Source: Jeotgalibaca caeni (lineage in GTDB: Bacteria > Bacillota > Bacilli > Lactobacillales > Aerococcaceae). Taken from it: DNA of 64,000 nt. The stretch lies in the NCBI RefSeq assembly GCF_028863945.1, contig NZ_JARBEA010000001.1, positions 35,080 through 99,079 of the forward strand. The letters are read 5' to 3'. Position 1 is the stretch's first letter; each line of letters opens with the position of its first letter. A program made the translations under genes and the position numbers. This document shows, piece by piece, positions 42,500-51,041 of this stretch. Below the pieces are notes generated by a model that was given only the letters and a program-made list of their open reading frames with translations, had not been told where the DNA came from and searched no databases.

Positions 42500-45400
42500 T
42501 TAATCTTCCACTCGAACGCCCAGCGATTCCGCATAGGCGATTAACGCTTTTTCGAAACATGCGAGCGGTGCACGGACAGTCCCGGCTCCTACTTGGCCTA
42601 GTCCGGCAACCTTATGCGCAATTCCAGTGTTAATCAAAGGAGTGATTCCCGTTTCAACTACCTTGCGTACATCAATCCCTAGAACCGATCCTTGGAAATC
42701 CCATGTTGGAATCGTCCAGTTTGGATTATGTTCAATTGAAATTTCTGCCATTTCATTCGAAACATTCAGGGCATCTTGGAATCCGCCAGCTCCAACAAAG
42801 CGAGTAACGCCTGGAGCAGCAATCATCGCCATACCACCTACCCCAATGGTCTCGGTGATGGCACTATCACCAATATCTGGGTTTGCGTCTTCTTCTGAAT
42901 ATCCAGTAAAGTACAATCCATTTGGCGTATTAACTGGAGCAGTAAACCATTCGTCTCCCATACCGGCAATGCGAACTCCAAAGTTTTCACCATTTCGGCT
43001 CATCGTTGTTACAACCGTTCCTTCTTGAATCTTACGAGCGTAATCGACCATCGCTTTCCCTGTTGCCATCATGATATTCAAGAAGAATTGATCGGTCTTC
43101 GCCAAGAAATCAATTACTTCTCTTTTTTCTACTTGAGCGATGTCTAGTTCAACAATGATTGGTGCCATTTCTTTCAGGAAGATGAGGGACGCAGCGATGT
43201 TCCGTTGATGGAACTCATCCCCCATCGTAATGGCTCTAGCAATCATTACGTTCAAGTTCAGCCCGCCTTCTACTGTACGAAGTGCTTTCCCTAAAACAGG
43301 ACCTAAAACATCTTTCATCCATGTTAAGCGATCAACGACTTCTTTCGAGTATGCACCGAAACGCAAAACTTTCCCAATTCCTTCGTTCATCTGACAGTAT
43401 GCAGTTGTGCCGTCTTGCTTGTTCTCTACTACTAAAACCGGCATGTTTGCGGAGGTAATTCCGCCCATTGGTCCTACTGCATTCACGTGGTGACACGGGA
43501 TGAAGGTTACTTCGCCCTCTTCAAGTTGACGGCGTGCTTCTTCTTCGTTGTCTGCCCATCCTTCGAATAAACTTGCTCCAATACAAGATCCTTGCATCGG
43601 ACCTGTCATGTTCTCATACTTAATTGGAGGACCTGCATGAAGCAATACCTTGCCGTCTAGTTCTGGAATAACGGAAATAGCAGGCACGATGTCCGTTAAG
43701 AACGGTTGAGATTCTCTTAAACGGCCAATTACTTTTTGATTCGCTGCGTCAATTTCTTCAGCGTGGCGGTTCAACCCGTTCAAGACCTTAATCAGTTTAC
43801 GATTTCCGCCTGCTAATGGACGCCAATCGTATTGAATAGCCTTACCGCCATAAGTATCAATGGACTCTGTAAAACTTTCAATTCCCACGTTGACAACTTG
43901 TGGAATGGAATTTAATAGTTGATCCACTTTCGGACTTACTTCTGGTAGCGTCATTTTTCTATTTTCATAAGGAACTTTTTGTTTTGGTGCATCGACTAGA
44001 TCATGTCCCATTAATTGCAATGCTAGATGTACAGCACGCGCATTGCTGGATTCAACCAAGACACCCATTTCTTTCAATGTACGTACGGACTTGTCGTAGT
44101 CTTGTGGAGCGTATTTTGTTCCAACAACCGTCCCAATAATATGCAAGTCGCGGCCTGATTCTTTGGCAGTTTGCAACGCTTCTTCGATTGCTGGTTTTAG
44201 GGCATTGGCCATATCTGGATGAGCACCGTAGCCTAACACAACGTCTAACAAGATGATGCCGGTTGTTTCATCTTCAACCGCTTCTTTTATTTTCTTAATC
44301 CGAACTTCAGGGTCAATCATTGGATGTGGTTTCCCTTGCGTATACATATCGTCTCCCAAGTCCATCACTTCGAATCCGTTCGTACGTAGAATATAACCTT
44401 CTGCCTTGGTTGTTTTCCCTAATTGAAGAGCTTCTGTAATCAGTGTGCCTGCTTCATTGGCTAACGTTCCACCCGAATACAAACCTTTTACTGTTTTTCC
44501 TTCTGGCAGAGTAGCCGTTACTTTATTTTCAACTTCTGTAGCGTAGCTTTCTTTTACTTCATTCCCATTCGCTAGATCAACCGCAATCAATGCCGTTTCT
44601 TCTAATGTATGAGCAAGGTATACGTTTCCTACGTGTTGTTCTGGTTTCTCACCAAGGAATATCGCTACGACTGGTTTCGTAACAGCTTGAAGTAATTCCA
44701 TTACTTCATCACGCACTTTTTTTGCAGGTGGCTTCGAAATGACTACGATGACATCGGTTGGATCGTGGTGTTCTAAACCAATAATCGCATCCTTCATCGT
44801 AATTCCGCCTACATCTTCATGCAAGTCACGTCCACCTGTTCCAATTGCGTGAACGATCCCTCCGCCTAATCGTTCGATAATCGTCGAAACTTCTTGGATA
44901 CCTGTACCAGAAGCTCCAACAATCCCGATATTCCCTGGATTTACTACGTTCGTAAATGCCATTGGAATACTGGAAACAATACCAGTACCACAGTCTGGTC
45001 CCATTAGGAGCAAGCCTTTTTCATGGGCTTTTTTCTTCAAACGAACTTCATCTTCCAAAGAAACGTTATCACTAAATGAAAAGACATGGAGCCCTTTGTC
45101 TAAAGCCTTTTCAATTTCATCAGCTGCATAAATGCCAGGAATAGAGAATAGAGCCATATTCGCATCTGGTAATTGCTCCAAGGCATCATTCCAATTTCTT
45201 ACATTTTTGACTTGTCCGCTATCTTTCTTAACTGATAAATCACTTAAGAATTGTTCTGACTTCTTCACTACTTGGTCAACGACAGACTCATCATCTGTCT
45301 CAACTACAATGACCATATCATTTGGTGTTGCAGCTCCCACTTCGTCCGTGTATAGTCCAGCTGTACGGAAAATATCTTTATTCGCATCGGTTCCCATCAT

Positions 45401-45505
45401 GATTTGGCTTTGTTTAACCCCATCTAATGTACTGACTTCATTCGTTAGTAACATTAAGTTAATCGAATCTTGGTAACTGTTTTGTTTGATTACTGTATAA
45501 AGCAT
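42500..45505 (-). CDS. FdrA-DUF1116 fusion, putative oxamate carbamoyltransferase (AllF-AllG)
   Basis: A single 1001-residue frame joins two proteins that are separate in E. coli. Residues 1 to about 515 are FdrA: a succinyl-CoA-synthetase-alpha-like part with GIVGASGTGIQEVS and GTGGRDLHEDVGG (about 190-225). From about 540 to the end is a DUF1116 (YlbE-like) domain with GPPIKYENMTGPMQGSCIGA, NAVGPMGGITSANMPV and VGAGTVRAPLACFEKAL. With DUF2877 and carbamate kinase it should cleave oxalurate with phosphate to oxamate and carbamoyl phosphate. ATG 45505 follows GGGGG; the longer reading from 45628 overlaps the divergent promoter. No frameshift is apparent at the joint. Confidence 0.82.
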   Translation of the reverse strand: MLYTVIKQNSYQDSINLMLLTNEVSTLDGVKQSQIMMGTDANKDIFRTAGLYTDEVGAATPNDMVIVVETDDESVVDQVVKKSEQFLSDLSVKKDSGQVKNVRNWNDALEQLPDANMALFSIPGIYAADEIEKALDKGLHVFSFSDNVSLEDEVRLKKKAHEKGLLLMGPDCGTGIVSSIPMAFTNVVNPGNIGIVGASGTGIQEVSTIIERLGGGIVHAIGTGGRDLHEDVGGITMKDAIIGLEHHDPTDVIVVISKPPAKKVRDEVMELLQAVTKPVVAIFLGEKPEQHVGNVYLAHTLEETALIAVDLANGNEVKESYATEVENKVTATLPEGKTVKGLYSGGTLANEAGTLITEALQLGKTTKAEGYILRTNGFEVMDLGDDMYTQGKPHPMIDPEVRIKKIKEAVEDETTGIILLDVVLGYGAHPDMANALKPAIEEALQTAKESGRDLHIIGTVVGTKYAPQDYDKSVRTLKEMGVLVESSNARAVHLALQLMGHDLVDAPKQKVPYENRKMTLPEVSPKVDQLLNSIPQVVNVGIESFTESIDTYGGKAIQYDWRPLAGGNRKLIKVLNGLNRHAEEIDAANQKVIGRLRESQPFLTDIVPAISVIPELDGKVLLHAGPPIKYENMTGPMQGSCIGASLFEGWADNEEEARRQLEEGEVTFIPCHHVNAVGPMGGITSANMPVLVVENKQDGTTAYCQMNEGIGKVLRFGAYSKEVVDRLTWMKDVLGPVLGKALRTVEGGLNLNVMIARAITMGDEFHQRNIAASLIFLKEMAPIIVELDIAQVEKREVIDFLAKTDQFFLNIMMATGKAMVDYARKIQEGTVVTTMSRNGENFGVRIAGMGDEWFTAPVNTPNGLYFTGYSEEDANPDIGDSAITETIGVGGMAMIAAPGVTRFVGAGGFQDALNVSNEMAEISIEHNPNWTIPTWDFQGSVLGIDVRKVVETGITPLINTGIAHKVAGLGQVGAGTVRAPLACFEKALIAYAESLGVRVED

Positions 45506-45532
45506 TCTAGTACCCCCTTTAATGATACTTCT

Positions 45533-45572
45533 ATTATAGTAAAGAAATGGTTCCGCATACATTGCAATTACC
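45533..45572 (-). promoter_or_regulatory. shared purine-island promoter element, site 2
   Basis: Minus strand reads TGCAATGTATGCGGAACC, then ATTTC, with a TATAAT -10 (45538-45533) 17 bases after TGTATG. The -35 position is TGTATG, far from consensus, so an activator bound at the conserved motif is likely. It drives the fdrA fusion and faces the divergent pucR gene. Confidence 0.55.
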
Positions 45573-45665
45573 TCCAAATATAAACCCTTTTTTTGTCCAA
45601 AGTGGACAAATTGAATTTTTTGAGGCAAGATAGGTTCGAGTATTTTTTAGAAAAGAGGAGAACCC

Positions 45666-47330
45666 ATGATAACCGTCAAACAAGTATTAAACTATCGCAG
45701 TTTTAAGGATGCCACTTTAGTAACCGGTGAAGGCGGATTAGAGAATGAAGTGAACGGTGTAATGGTTATGGAAGCTGCCGACATTGAATCGTGGGGGCGA
45801 AAAGGTCTGCTGATTCTCACGAGTTATTTTGCCATGGAGAATGTTTCTCTAGAAAAAATCGACTTGTTCTTCCGACATGCGAAACGGTTAGGAATTGGCG
45901 GTTTTGTGGTTAAGGTGGATCGACTCGTGCAAGTCATCCCTCCTATATTCGTAGCTTCCTGTGAAAAATATCAAATCCCCCTCATTCAGATTGACAAAAA
46001 AACTCCTTATGAGAAAATCATCTCGGAAATTTTGGAAACGATGATTAATCGTAATGCTTACCTCTTACAAAATTATTACGATATCCATAAACGTTTCAGT
46101 CAACTGATGATGGAGCAACCTGATATTCCTAAAATCTTAGAAACACTAAAAAGTTTAATTCATAAACCAATCACCTTGCAGGAGAAGATTAAAGAACGCA
46201 TGGTAGGAACAGATCCACAACTCCATCCGTTTCAAGTTCATAAGCAGACTTATTTAGATAAAAGACAACAGCTCAACCTACAGTTTCAAGAAAATGCCGT
46301 TACTTACCTGCATTATCATCCAGAGGAATCATTTGCCCAATTGTCGATTGCAGTGCCGAACTTAGGCTACGAAGAGTATGAGCTGATTATTCATAAGTTA
46401 GGCGGAGAAGTTGATGATTTAGATTTTATGGCGATTGAGAATACGGTAGCTGCTCTTCAAATTGAGCTGGTGAAACGGTACGCCATTCGCCAGAGCAATC
46501 GGTCTCGGCAAAATGAAATGGTATCTGACTTATTGCATGGGCGATTGAACCATCAAGAGGATATTGATGATACCATTCATCGGGTCAATCTTGATCCCAA
46601 TAGAAGGTACCGCATCATCCTTTTTCATTTCCATACAACAGATGAAGACCAAAAGGATTCCTCTCTCTTGTTGAACCGTTTTACTGATACGTTAATCAAC
46701 TTATCGAGGACTGAGTTTCCTGAACGTGTATACGTGACTCGTCAACAAAAGGTAATCCTGATTGCGCCAACCGATAACTTTTCACTCAGTGATTCGAAGA
46801 AGAAAGTACAACTGATACTGGATCGAATGATGAAAAATGTTCTTTATCAACATTTTATTCATCATACAACCTTTAGTAATGAAGTCAGCGTGCATGACCT
46901 TGCGGAGGGATATCGTCAAGCGACCGATACCCAGAAAATTCTACAGCTTACTCAAAATGCCCCTGCCATTGCTTCTTATAAAGACATAGGAATCTATCAA
47001 ATTTTTGTGGAGACAGACAATCTCGATGATCTAAACCGATTCATTCCTGATCATCTCTGGATTCTAAAGAATGAAAGTCCAGAGTTATTGGAAACATTGC
47101 GTACGTTCATTGATGTGAACCAAAACTATTCAGAAACCGCGCAACGGCTCTTCGTTCATCCTAAAACAGTTCGCTACCGCATCACAGGGTTACGCGAGAA
47201 TTACAACATCCACTTCGATGATCCAGAAGAAATGCTGCGGTTGAGCATTGGATTACGCCTACTTCATTTATTACCCGCTTTTTCGAAACAAACAACCAAA
47301 CCGATTGGAGGAACCCATCATGAAAAATAG
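45666..47330 (+). CDS. PucR family transcriptional regulator, copy 1
   Basis: A 554-residue regulator with an N-terminal PUCR sensor domain (about residues 1-125), a middle region of unknown fold and a C-terminal helix-turn-helix (HTH_30, about 485-545, with NQNYSETAQRLFVHPKTVRY). PucR proteins activate purine catabolism in Bacillus in response to pathway intermediates. It is divergent from the oxalurate operon and begins with ATG after AGAGGAG. The alpha/beta hydrolase gene overlaps its end by 11 bases. A second PucR-type gene is at 53916; the two may sense different metabolites. Confidence 0.85.
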   Translation: MITVKQVLNYRSFKDATLVTGEGGLENEVNGVMVMEAADIESWGRKGLLILTSYFAMENVSLEKIDLFFRHAKRLGIGGFVVKVDRLVQVIPPIFVASCEKYQIPLIQIDKKTPYEKIISEILETMINRNAYLLQNYYDIHKRFSQLMMEQPDIPKILETLKSLIHKPITLQEKIKERMVGTDPQLHPFQVHKQTYLDKRQQLNLQFQENAVTYLHYHPEESFAQLSIAVPNLGYEEYELIIHKLGGEVDDLDFMAIENTVAALQIELVKRYAIRQSNRSRQNEMVSDLLHGRLNHQEDIDDTIHRVNLDPNRRYRIILFHFHTTDEDQKDSSLLLNRFTDTLINLSRTEFPERVYVTRQQKVILIAPTDNFSLSDSKKKVQLILDRMMKNVLYQHFIHHTTFSNEVSVHDLAEGYRQATDTQKILQLTQNAPAIASYKDIGIYQIFVETDNLDDLNRFIPDHLWILKNESPELLETLRTFIDVNQNYSETAQRLFVHPKTVRYRITGLRENYNIHFDDPEEMLRLSIGLRLLHLLPAFSKQTTKPIGGTHHEK

Positions 47331-48168
47331 CCAAACACATCGCTTCAGCACAATCGGAACGACTCCGATTCATCTTACTTATTCTCCCGCTGAAGGGAAA
47401 AGACAGAATAAAACGATTATCTATCTTCATGGCGGTGGATTCGTGTATGGGACAGCAGATGACTTGCCTGACGAATATCAATCACAAATCGTAGCAGCTG
47501 GATATGATTTTATTACGTTAGAATACCCTTTGGCACCAGAAGCCACACTGGATGTCATCCTTCAAAAAGCAACAGAAGGAGTGACGTGGTTCCATCAGCA
47601 TTATCAAGATGAACTTGCTCTTGAATCGAATGATTATCTTTTATTTGGTCGTTCGGCTGGAGCCTATCTGGCACTTCAACTAGCACACCGTCTGGAGCAA
47701 AAACCACAGGCTTTGTTGCTCTTCTACGGTTATCACACGCTACAAGAAGCAACTTTCCAAGTACCGAGCCGGCACTATCTCACGCTGCCAAAGATCAGTC
47801 CTCAGGTTGTTAAAGGCATGCTGAGTCCAGATCCGATTGTGAATGGGATAAAAGAAAAGCGGTTCAGCATTTATATCTACTACCGACAAACAGGCGACTG
47901 GACAAAAGAAATTCTGAGAGCGGGCGATAAAGCGGCTGATTATTCTCTCTCCAATCATGATTTGAAGAATCTGCCTCCTGCCTTTCTAGCAGCCAGCACC
48001 GGCGACCCTGACGTTCCCTACCGTCTTTCTAAAAAAATGGCCGACCTGATTCCGAACTCTGTTCTAGAAACGGTTGACTCCGCTGAACACGACTTCGATC
48101 GGACGACGGTTGGTGGCATCGGTACGGAAATTTATTCACGCATGCTCGATTGGTTAAGCAAAACTTGA
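47320..48168 (+). CDS. alpha/beta hydrolase (HSL/esterase family)
   Basis: A 282-residue soluble hydrolase. It has the oxyanion motif HGGGFVYG (about residues 37-44), the nucleophile serine in FGRSAGAY (about residue 111), and likely triad partners in STGDPDVP and SAEHDF near the end. ATG 47320 follows GGAGG by 8 bases; the longer in-frame reading is inside pucR. It is translationally linked to pucR copy 1. Substrate unknown; an amide or ester of the allantoin pathway is possible from position, but HSL-family enzymes mostly cut carboxyl esters. Confidence 0.78.
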   Translation: MKNSQTHRFSTIGTTPIHLTYSPAEGKRQNKTIIYLHGGGFVYGTADDLPDEYQSQIVAAGYDFITLEYPLAPEATLDVILQKATEGVTWFHQHYQDELALESNDYLLFGRSAGAYLALQLAHRLEQKPQALLLFYGYHTLQEATFQVPSRHYLTLPKISPQVVKGMLSPDPIVNGIKEKRFSIYIYYRQTGDWTKEILRAGDKAADYSLSNHDLKNLPPAFLAASTGDPDVPYRLSKKMADLIPNSVLETVDSAEHDFDRTTVGGIGTEIYSRMLDWLSKT

Positions 48169-48186
48169 AGATGAGATACCAAAATG

Positions 48187-48212
48187 GGCGGAGCACAGCT
48201 CCGCCTTTTATT
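48187..48212. terminator. bidirectional terminator
   Basis: GGCGGAGC-aca-GCTCCGCC forms an 8-base stem with TTTTATTG after it on the plus strand and CCATTTT after it on the minus strand. It separates the convergent hydrolase and amidohydrolase genes. Confidence 0.75.
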
Positions 48213-48216
48213 GTTT

Positions 48217-49446
48217 TTATTCTGGCCAGTCAACTTGAATACTTTTATCCAGTTCAACGGTCACTTTTCCACGTTTCACGACCATCAAACGGTCCGGGAT
48301 ATCAATGACTGCATCTTGGTAGCGATGGCTATCCAGTAACACAAGTGTCGCTGAATTACCCTCTTGAATGCCATAGTCCTCAAACTTCAGAGTCTTGGCT
48401 GGGTTTTTGGTAATCATTGGCAAGACGGTATGCAGATCATCTGCTCCACCTAAATGTCCAACTGGAATGGCGAGCATTGCAACTTGCATTAAGTCTCCGT
48501 TTCCATAAGGAGTAAATGGATTGCGAATATTATTCGTCGCAACAATCACATTCACACCTCCGTCTCGTAGTTTACGAATCGGTGTTACTGCACGGCGGAC
48601 ATTATATTCGTCATGCCGGCCGCCTAAGTGCAAGTCAGTCATCGGCAGAGCCATTACGTTTATTTGTGCTTTGGCCATCAATTCAATGATTGGTTTGAGT
48701 TGCTCATCTGGAACCGCGCCTAAACTAGTCAAATGACCTACAGATACGCGCCCTACATAGCCTTCATCAATGGCTCTTTGCGCTACCATTTCAATGGTTT
48801 GGCCTTCTGAATCATCTTTGAAGTCTTGGTGCAGATCGATATCTTTATCGTATTTCTTCGCGATTTCAAAAACAATGTCTAGATGTTCTTTAGGATCTGT
48901 ATCGTTGTAAGGAATTCCCCCTACTACATCCGCCCCCATATCCATCGCCTTGTACATCAATTCTTCCGTTCCAGGAGATTTCAAGATTCCTTCTTGCGGA
49001 AACGCAACGACTTGCATATCAACGAAGTCCTTGTATCTTTCCTTTAACTCCATAATGACTTCAAAACCGTGGAATCCACCTACTGGATCAAATTCCGCAT
49101 GTGTTCGAATATGGGTTGTTCCTCGTTTGATAATCATTTGCAGCGCTTGTTCCGCTCTTTCTCTTACGTCCTCGCGCGTAAAGGTCGATTTCAATTCAGC
49201 CGTAACGCGGAGTGCTTCTTGCAAGGTACCGGATTTATTTGGTAACCGATCGGCAATCAGAGCCTTATCAAGATGGATATGAGACTCTACTAGTCCGGGA
49301 ATAACCACCCTTCCCCCGCCATCAATGACACGAGTTGCATCTTCTGGTACATTTTTACCAATTTTTTTGAACGTACCAGCTTCAATCGCAATATCTACTA
49401 ACTCGTTCGACTCATCTACAATTACATTCTTCAATAAAATATCCAT
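48217..49446 (-). CDS. cytosine-deaminase-like amidohydrolase with altered active site
   Basis: A 409-residue metal-dependent hydrolase whose whole length follows E. coli CodA from memory: metal pair in ESHIHLDKAL (about residue 55), DLHQDFKDD where CodA has HCDEIDDE, SVGHLTSLG for the third histidine, LHLGGRHDEYNVRR, and ATNNIRNPFTPYG where CodA has GHDDVFDPWYPLG. The general acid/base glutamate and the catalytic aspartate of CodA thus read F and N. Ligand histidines are kept. It is therefore unlikely to deaminate cytosine in the usual way; the true substrate is unknown. It lies 23 bases after a permease gene, presumably its transporter. Confidence 0.72.
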   Translation of the reverse strand: MDILLKNVIVDESNELVDIAIEAGTFKKIGKNVPEDATRVIDGGGRVVIPGLVESHIHLDKALIADRLPNKSGTLQEALRVTAELKSTFTREDVRERAEQALQMIIKRGTTHIRTHAEFDPVGGFHGFEVIMELKERYKDFVDMQVVAFPQEGILKSPGTEELMYKAMDMGADVVGGIPYNDTDPKEHLDIVFEIAKKYDKDIDLHQDFKDDSEGQTIEMVAQRAIDEGYVGRVSVGHLTSLGAVPDEQLKPIIELMAKAQINVMALPMTDLHLGGRHDEYNVRRAVTPIRKLRDGGVNVIVATNNIRNPFTPYGNGDLMQVAMLAIPVGHLGGADDLHTVLPMITKNPAKTLKFEDYGIQEGNSATLVLLDSHRYQDAVIDIPDRLMVVKRGKVTVELDKSIQVDWPE

Positions 49447-49469
49447 CGTGTTCTCCTCTCTCTATGGTC

Positions 49470-50831
49470 TTAAACCATAACCAAACCGATAATCACTAAT
49501 ACGACGAGTGATGCCAAAATATATCTGGAGTTTCCTTTTACTACTTGTAGAATCGGAATATCAAATCCAGAAGATTGTGCTTGCATCGTGATATTGACGA
49601 AACTCATCTGACTTCCTAATCCAACTCCCATCGTAATTAACCCGACGGCTAGAAGCGGTAAATTTAAGGAAACCGCAATTGGAAGAATCAATGCCAGAAT
49701 GGTTGCTACATAGGCACCGGCAGGGACGCCGATTGCATAGCCCGCGACAATCAAAGCCGGAACCAAAATGGCAGCTGGAGCTGCTTGGGCTACATTGACA
49801 ATAACTGTAAATGCCCCTGTTTCACCAATGATATTGATAAAGGTAATGAAGATTCCCACTTGGAATAAACGAGTTAAGATGTATTGCGACCCGTCAACAA
49901 GTGCTGTGGAGGATTGTTTGATGTTGAAGTCTGTACAGAGTGCAATCAGTCCAATGGTAATAACCAAATACATTAAAGGTCCAAGAATCGGCATGCCGAC
50001 TGCATTGTTGATATAAGGACCGACAATAACCGCGAACAGCAAGAAGATAGCCGGGATGGTATTAATCAAAAGTTCTCGATTTGATTTTGCTTTGATTTCT
50101 TCTGACTCTTCCCCTAAGAAGGCTGCCCCTCTCATTTTCGTCCCAAAGAATCCGATTAAGATTGCGATGATTGTAAAGAGAATCCAGTAAGGACGCATCG
50201 TGGTAACGTAATTGCCTACATTCTCTCCTGAAAGTTGAGAAACAATACTTGTTTCTAAAGAAGCTGGAGAAGTTGTAAAGGATACCGCTGCAGCCAAACA
50301 CATAGCAGCAATCAACTCCGGAACAGCTCCGACTGCTGCAAAAGCGAGAGGAGCCAATACCATTGCCGTTCCTCCACCGATACCGGACATATACGTTGCT
50401 GCAGCCATCAAGAGTACAATAAAAGCAGCAAAATATTCTACTCGACCTTTAATCCCACGCCGTACCAAGGCTAATGCAGAAGCGTACCCACCCGATTTAA
50501 ATACGGCAGTTGCAATTGCGGAGTTAATGATTGGAACCGTGATGGTCAGCATTGCTGGAATGGAAGAAAGTAACAGTTCATTCGCTCGACCTAATGTGAT
50601 TCCGCCAATAATCATCGATAAAACTCCACCAATTAAGCCAGCAAATAACATATCCACTTTCATAAACAACAACACGAGAATGATAATAATGGGTAGAATA
50701 CTAATGATTCCCATCAACCCTTCCGGTGCTGGAATAGTCGTTAAATCTTGAGCAGACGATGCAAAAACGAGATGAGGTACAAATAGTGCAGAAGCTAGCA
50801 AAACGGACAAAGTAAAAATAACTTTTTTCAT
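49470..50831 (-). CDS. permease of the ion-transporter superfamily, substrate unknown
   Basis: A 453-residue membrane protein with an N-terminal signal-like segment (MKKVIFTLSVLLASALFVPH) and about ten to twelve helices, with glycine/serine-rich reentrant-like stretches such as MSGIGGGTAMVLAPLAF and SFTTSPASLETSIVS and a second half repeat ending GVGLGSQMSFVN. The layout resembles citrate/gluconate-type (CitMHS/GntP) carriers, but I cannot fix the family. The start is ATG 50831 after AGAGGG. It is probably co-transcribed with the amidohydrolase behind it. Confidence 0.65.
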   Translation of the reverse strand: MKKVIFTLSVLLASALFVPHLVFASSAQDLTTIPAPEGLMGIISILPIIIILVLLFMKVDMLFAGLIGGVLSMIIGGITLGRANELLLSSIPAMLTITVPIINSAIATAVFKSGGYASALALVRRGIKGRVEYFAAFIVLLMAAATYMSGIGGGTAMVLAPLAFAAVGAVPELIAAMCLAAAVSFTTSPASLETSIVSQLSGENVGNYVTTMRPYWILFTIIAILIGFFGTKMRGAAFLGEESEEIKAKSNRELLINTIPAIFLLFAVIVGPYINNAVGMPILGPLMYLVITIGLIALCTDFNIKQSSTALVDGSQYILTRLFQVGIFITFINIIGETGAFTVIVNVAQAAPAAILVPALIVAGYAIGVPAGAYVATILALILPIAVSLNLPLLAVGLITMGVGLGSQMSFVNITMQAQSSGFDIPILQVVKGNSRYILASLVVLVIIGLVMV

Positions 50832-50933
50832 CGTAATCCCTCTTTTCGAATGCAGATATGAATCTTGACTAACACCTGTCCAACAAACCAACTTGCCTCC
50901 TCTCCTCCTATTGGTTCCCATTTTAGTTTCTTT

Positions 50934-50943
50934 TGTATGCGGA
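50934..50943. promoter_or_regulatory. purine-island motif, site 3 (weaker)
   Basis: Minus strand TCCGCATACA, in a larger inverted repeat TTGTAT-ccgc-ATACAA, 103 bases before the permease start. The ten bases are identical to site 2 (45552-45561 on the plus strand). Confidence 0.35.
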
Positions 50944-50999
50944 TACAATGAATGCAAAAGATAAATTTTCAACAGATTTTTATCCAATGTAGACAAAGA

Positions 51000-51030
51000 G
51001 CGGACTGCACTTTGTGCAATCCGCCCAACA
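51000..51030 (-). terminator. terminator after symporter copy 2
   Basis: On the minus strand GCGGATTGCAC-aaa-GTGCAGTCCGC forms an 11-base stem (one mismatch) followed by TCTTTGTC. Confidence 0.65.
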
Positions 51031-51041
51031 AATTATTTTTA

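Noticed and set aside
42500..45505. frameshift joining two genes at the FdrA-DUF1116 boundary
   Set aside because: The frame is open throughout and the linker between the two parts reads as normal protein sequence, so it is treated as a true fusion.
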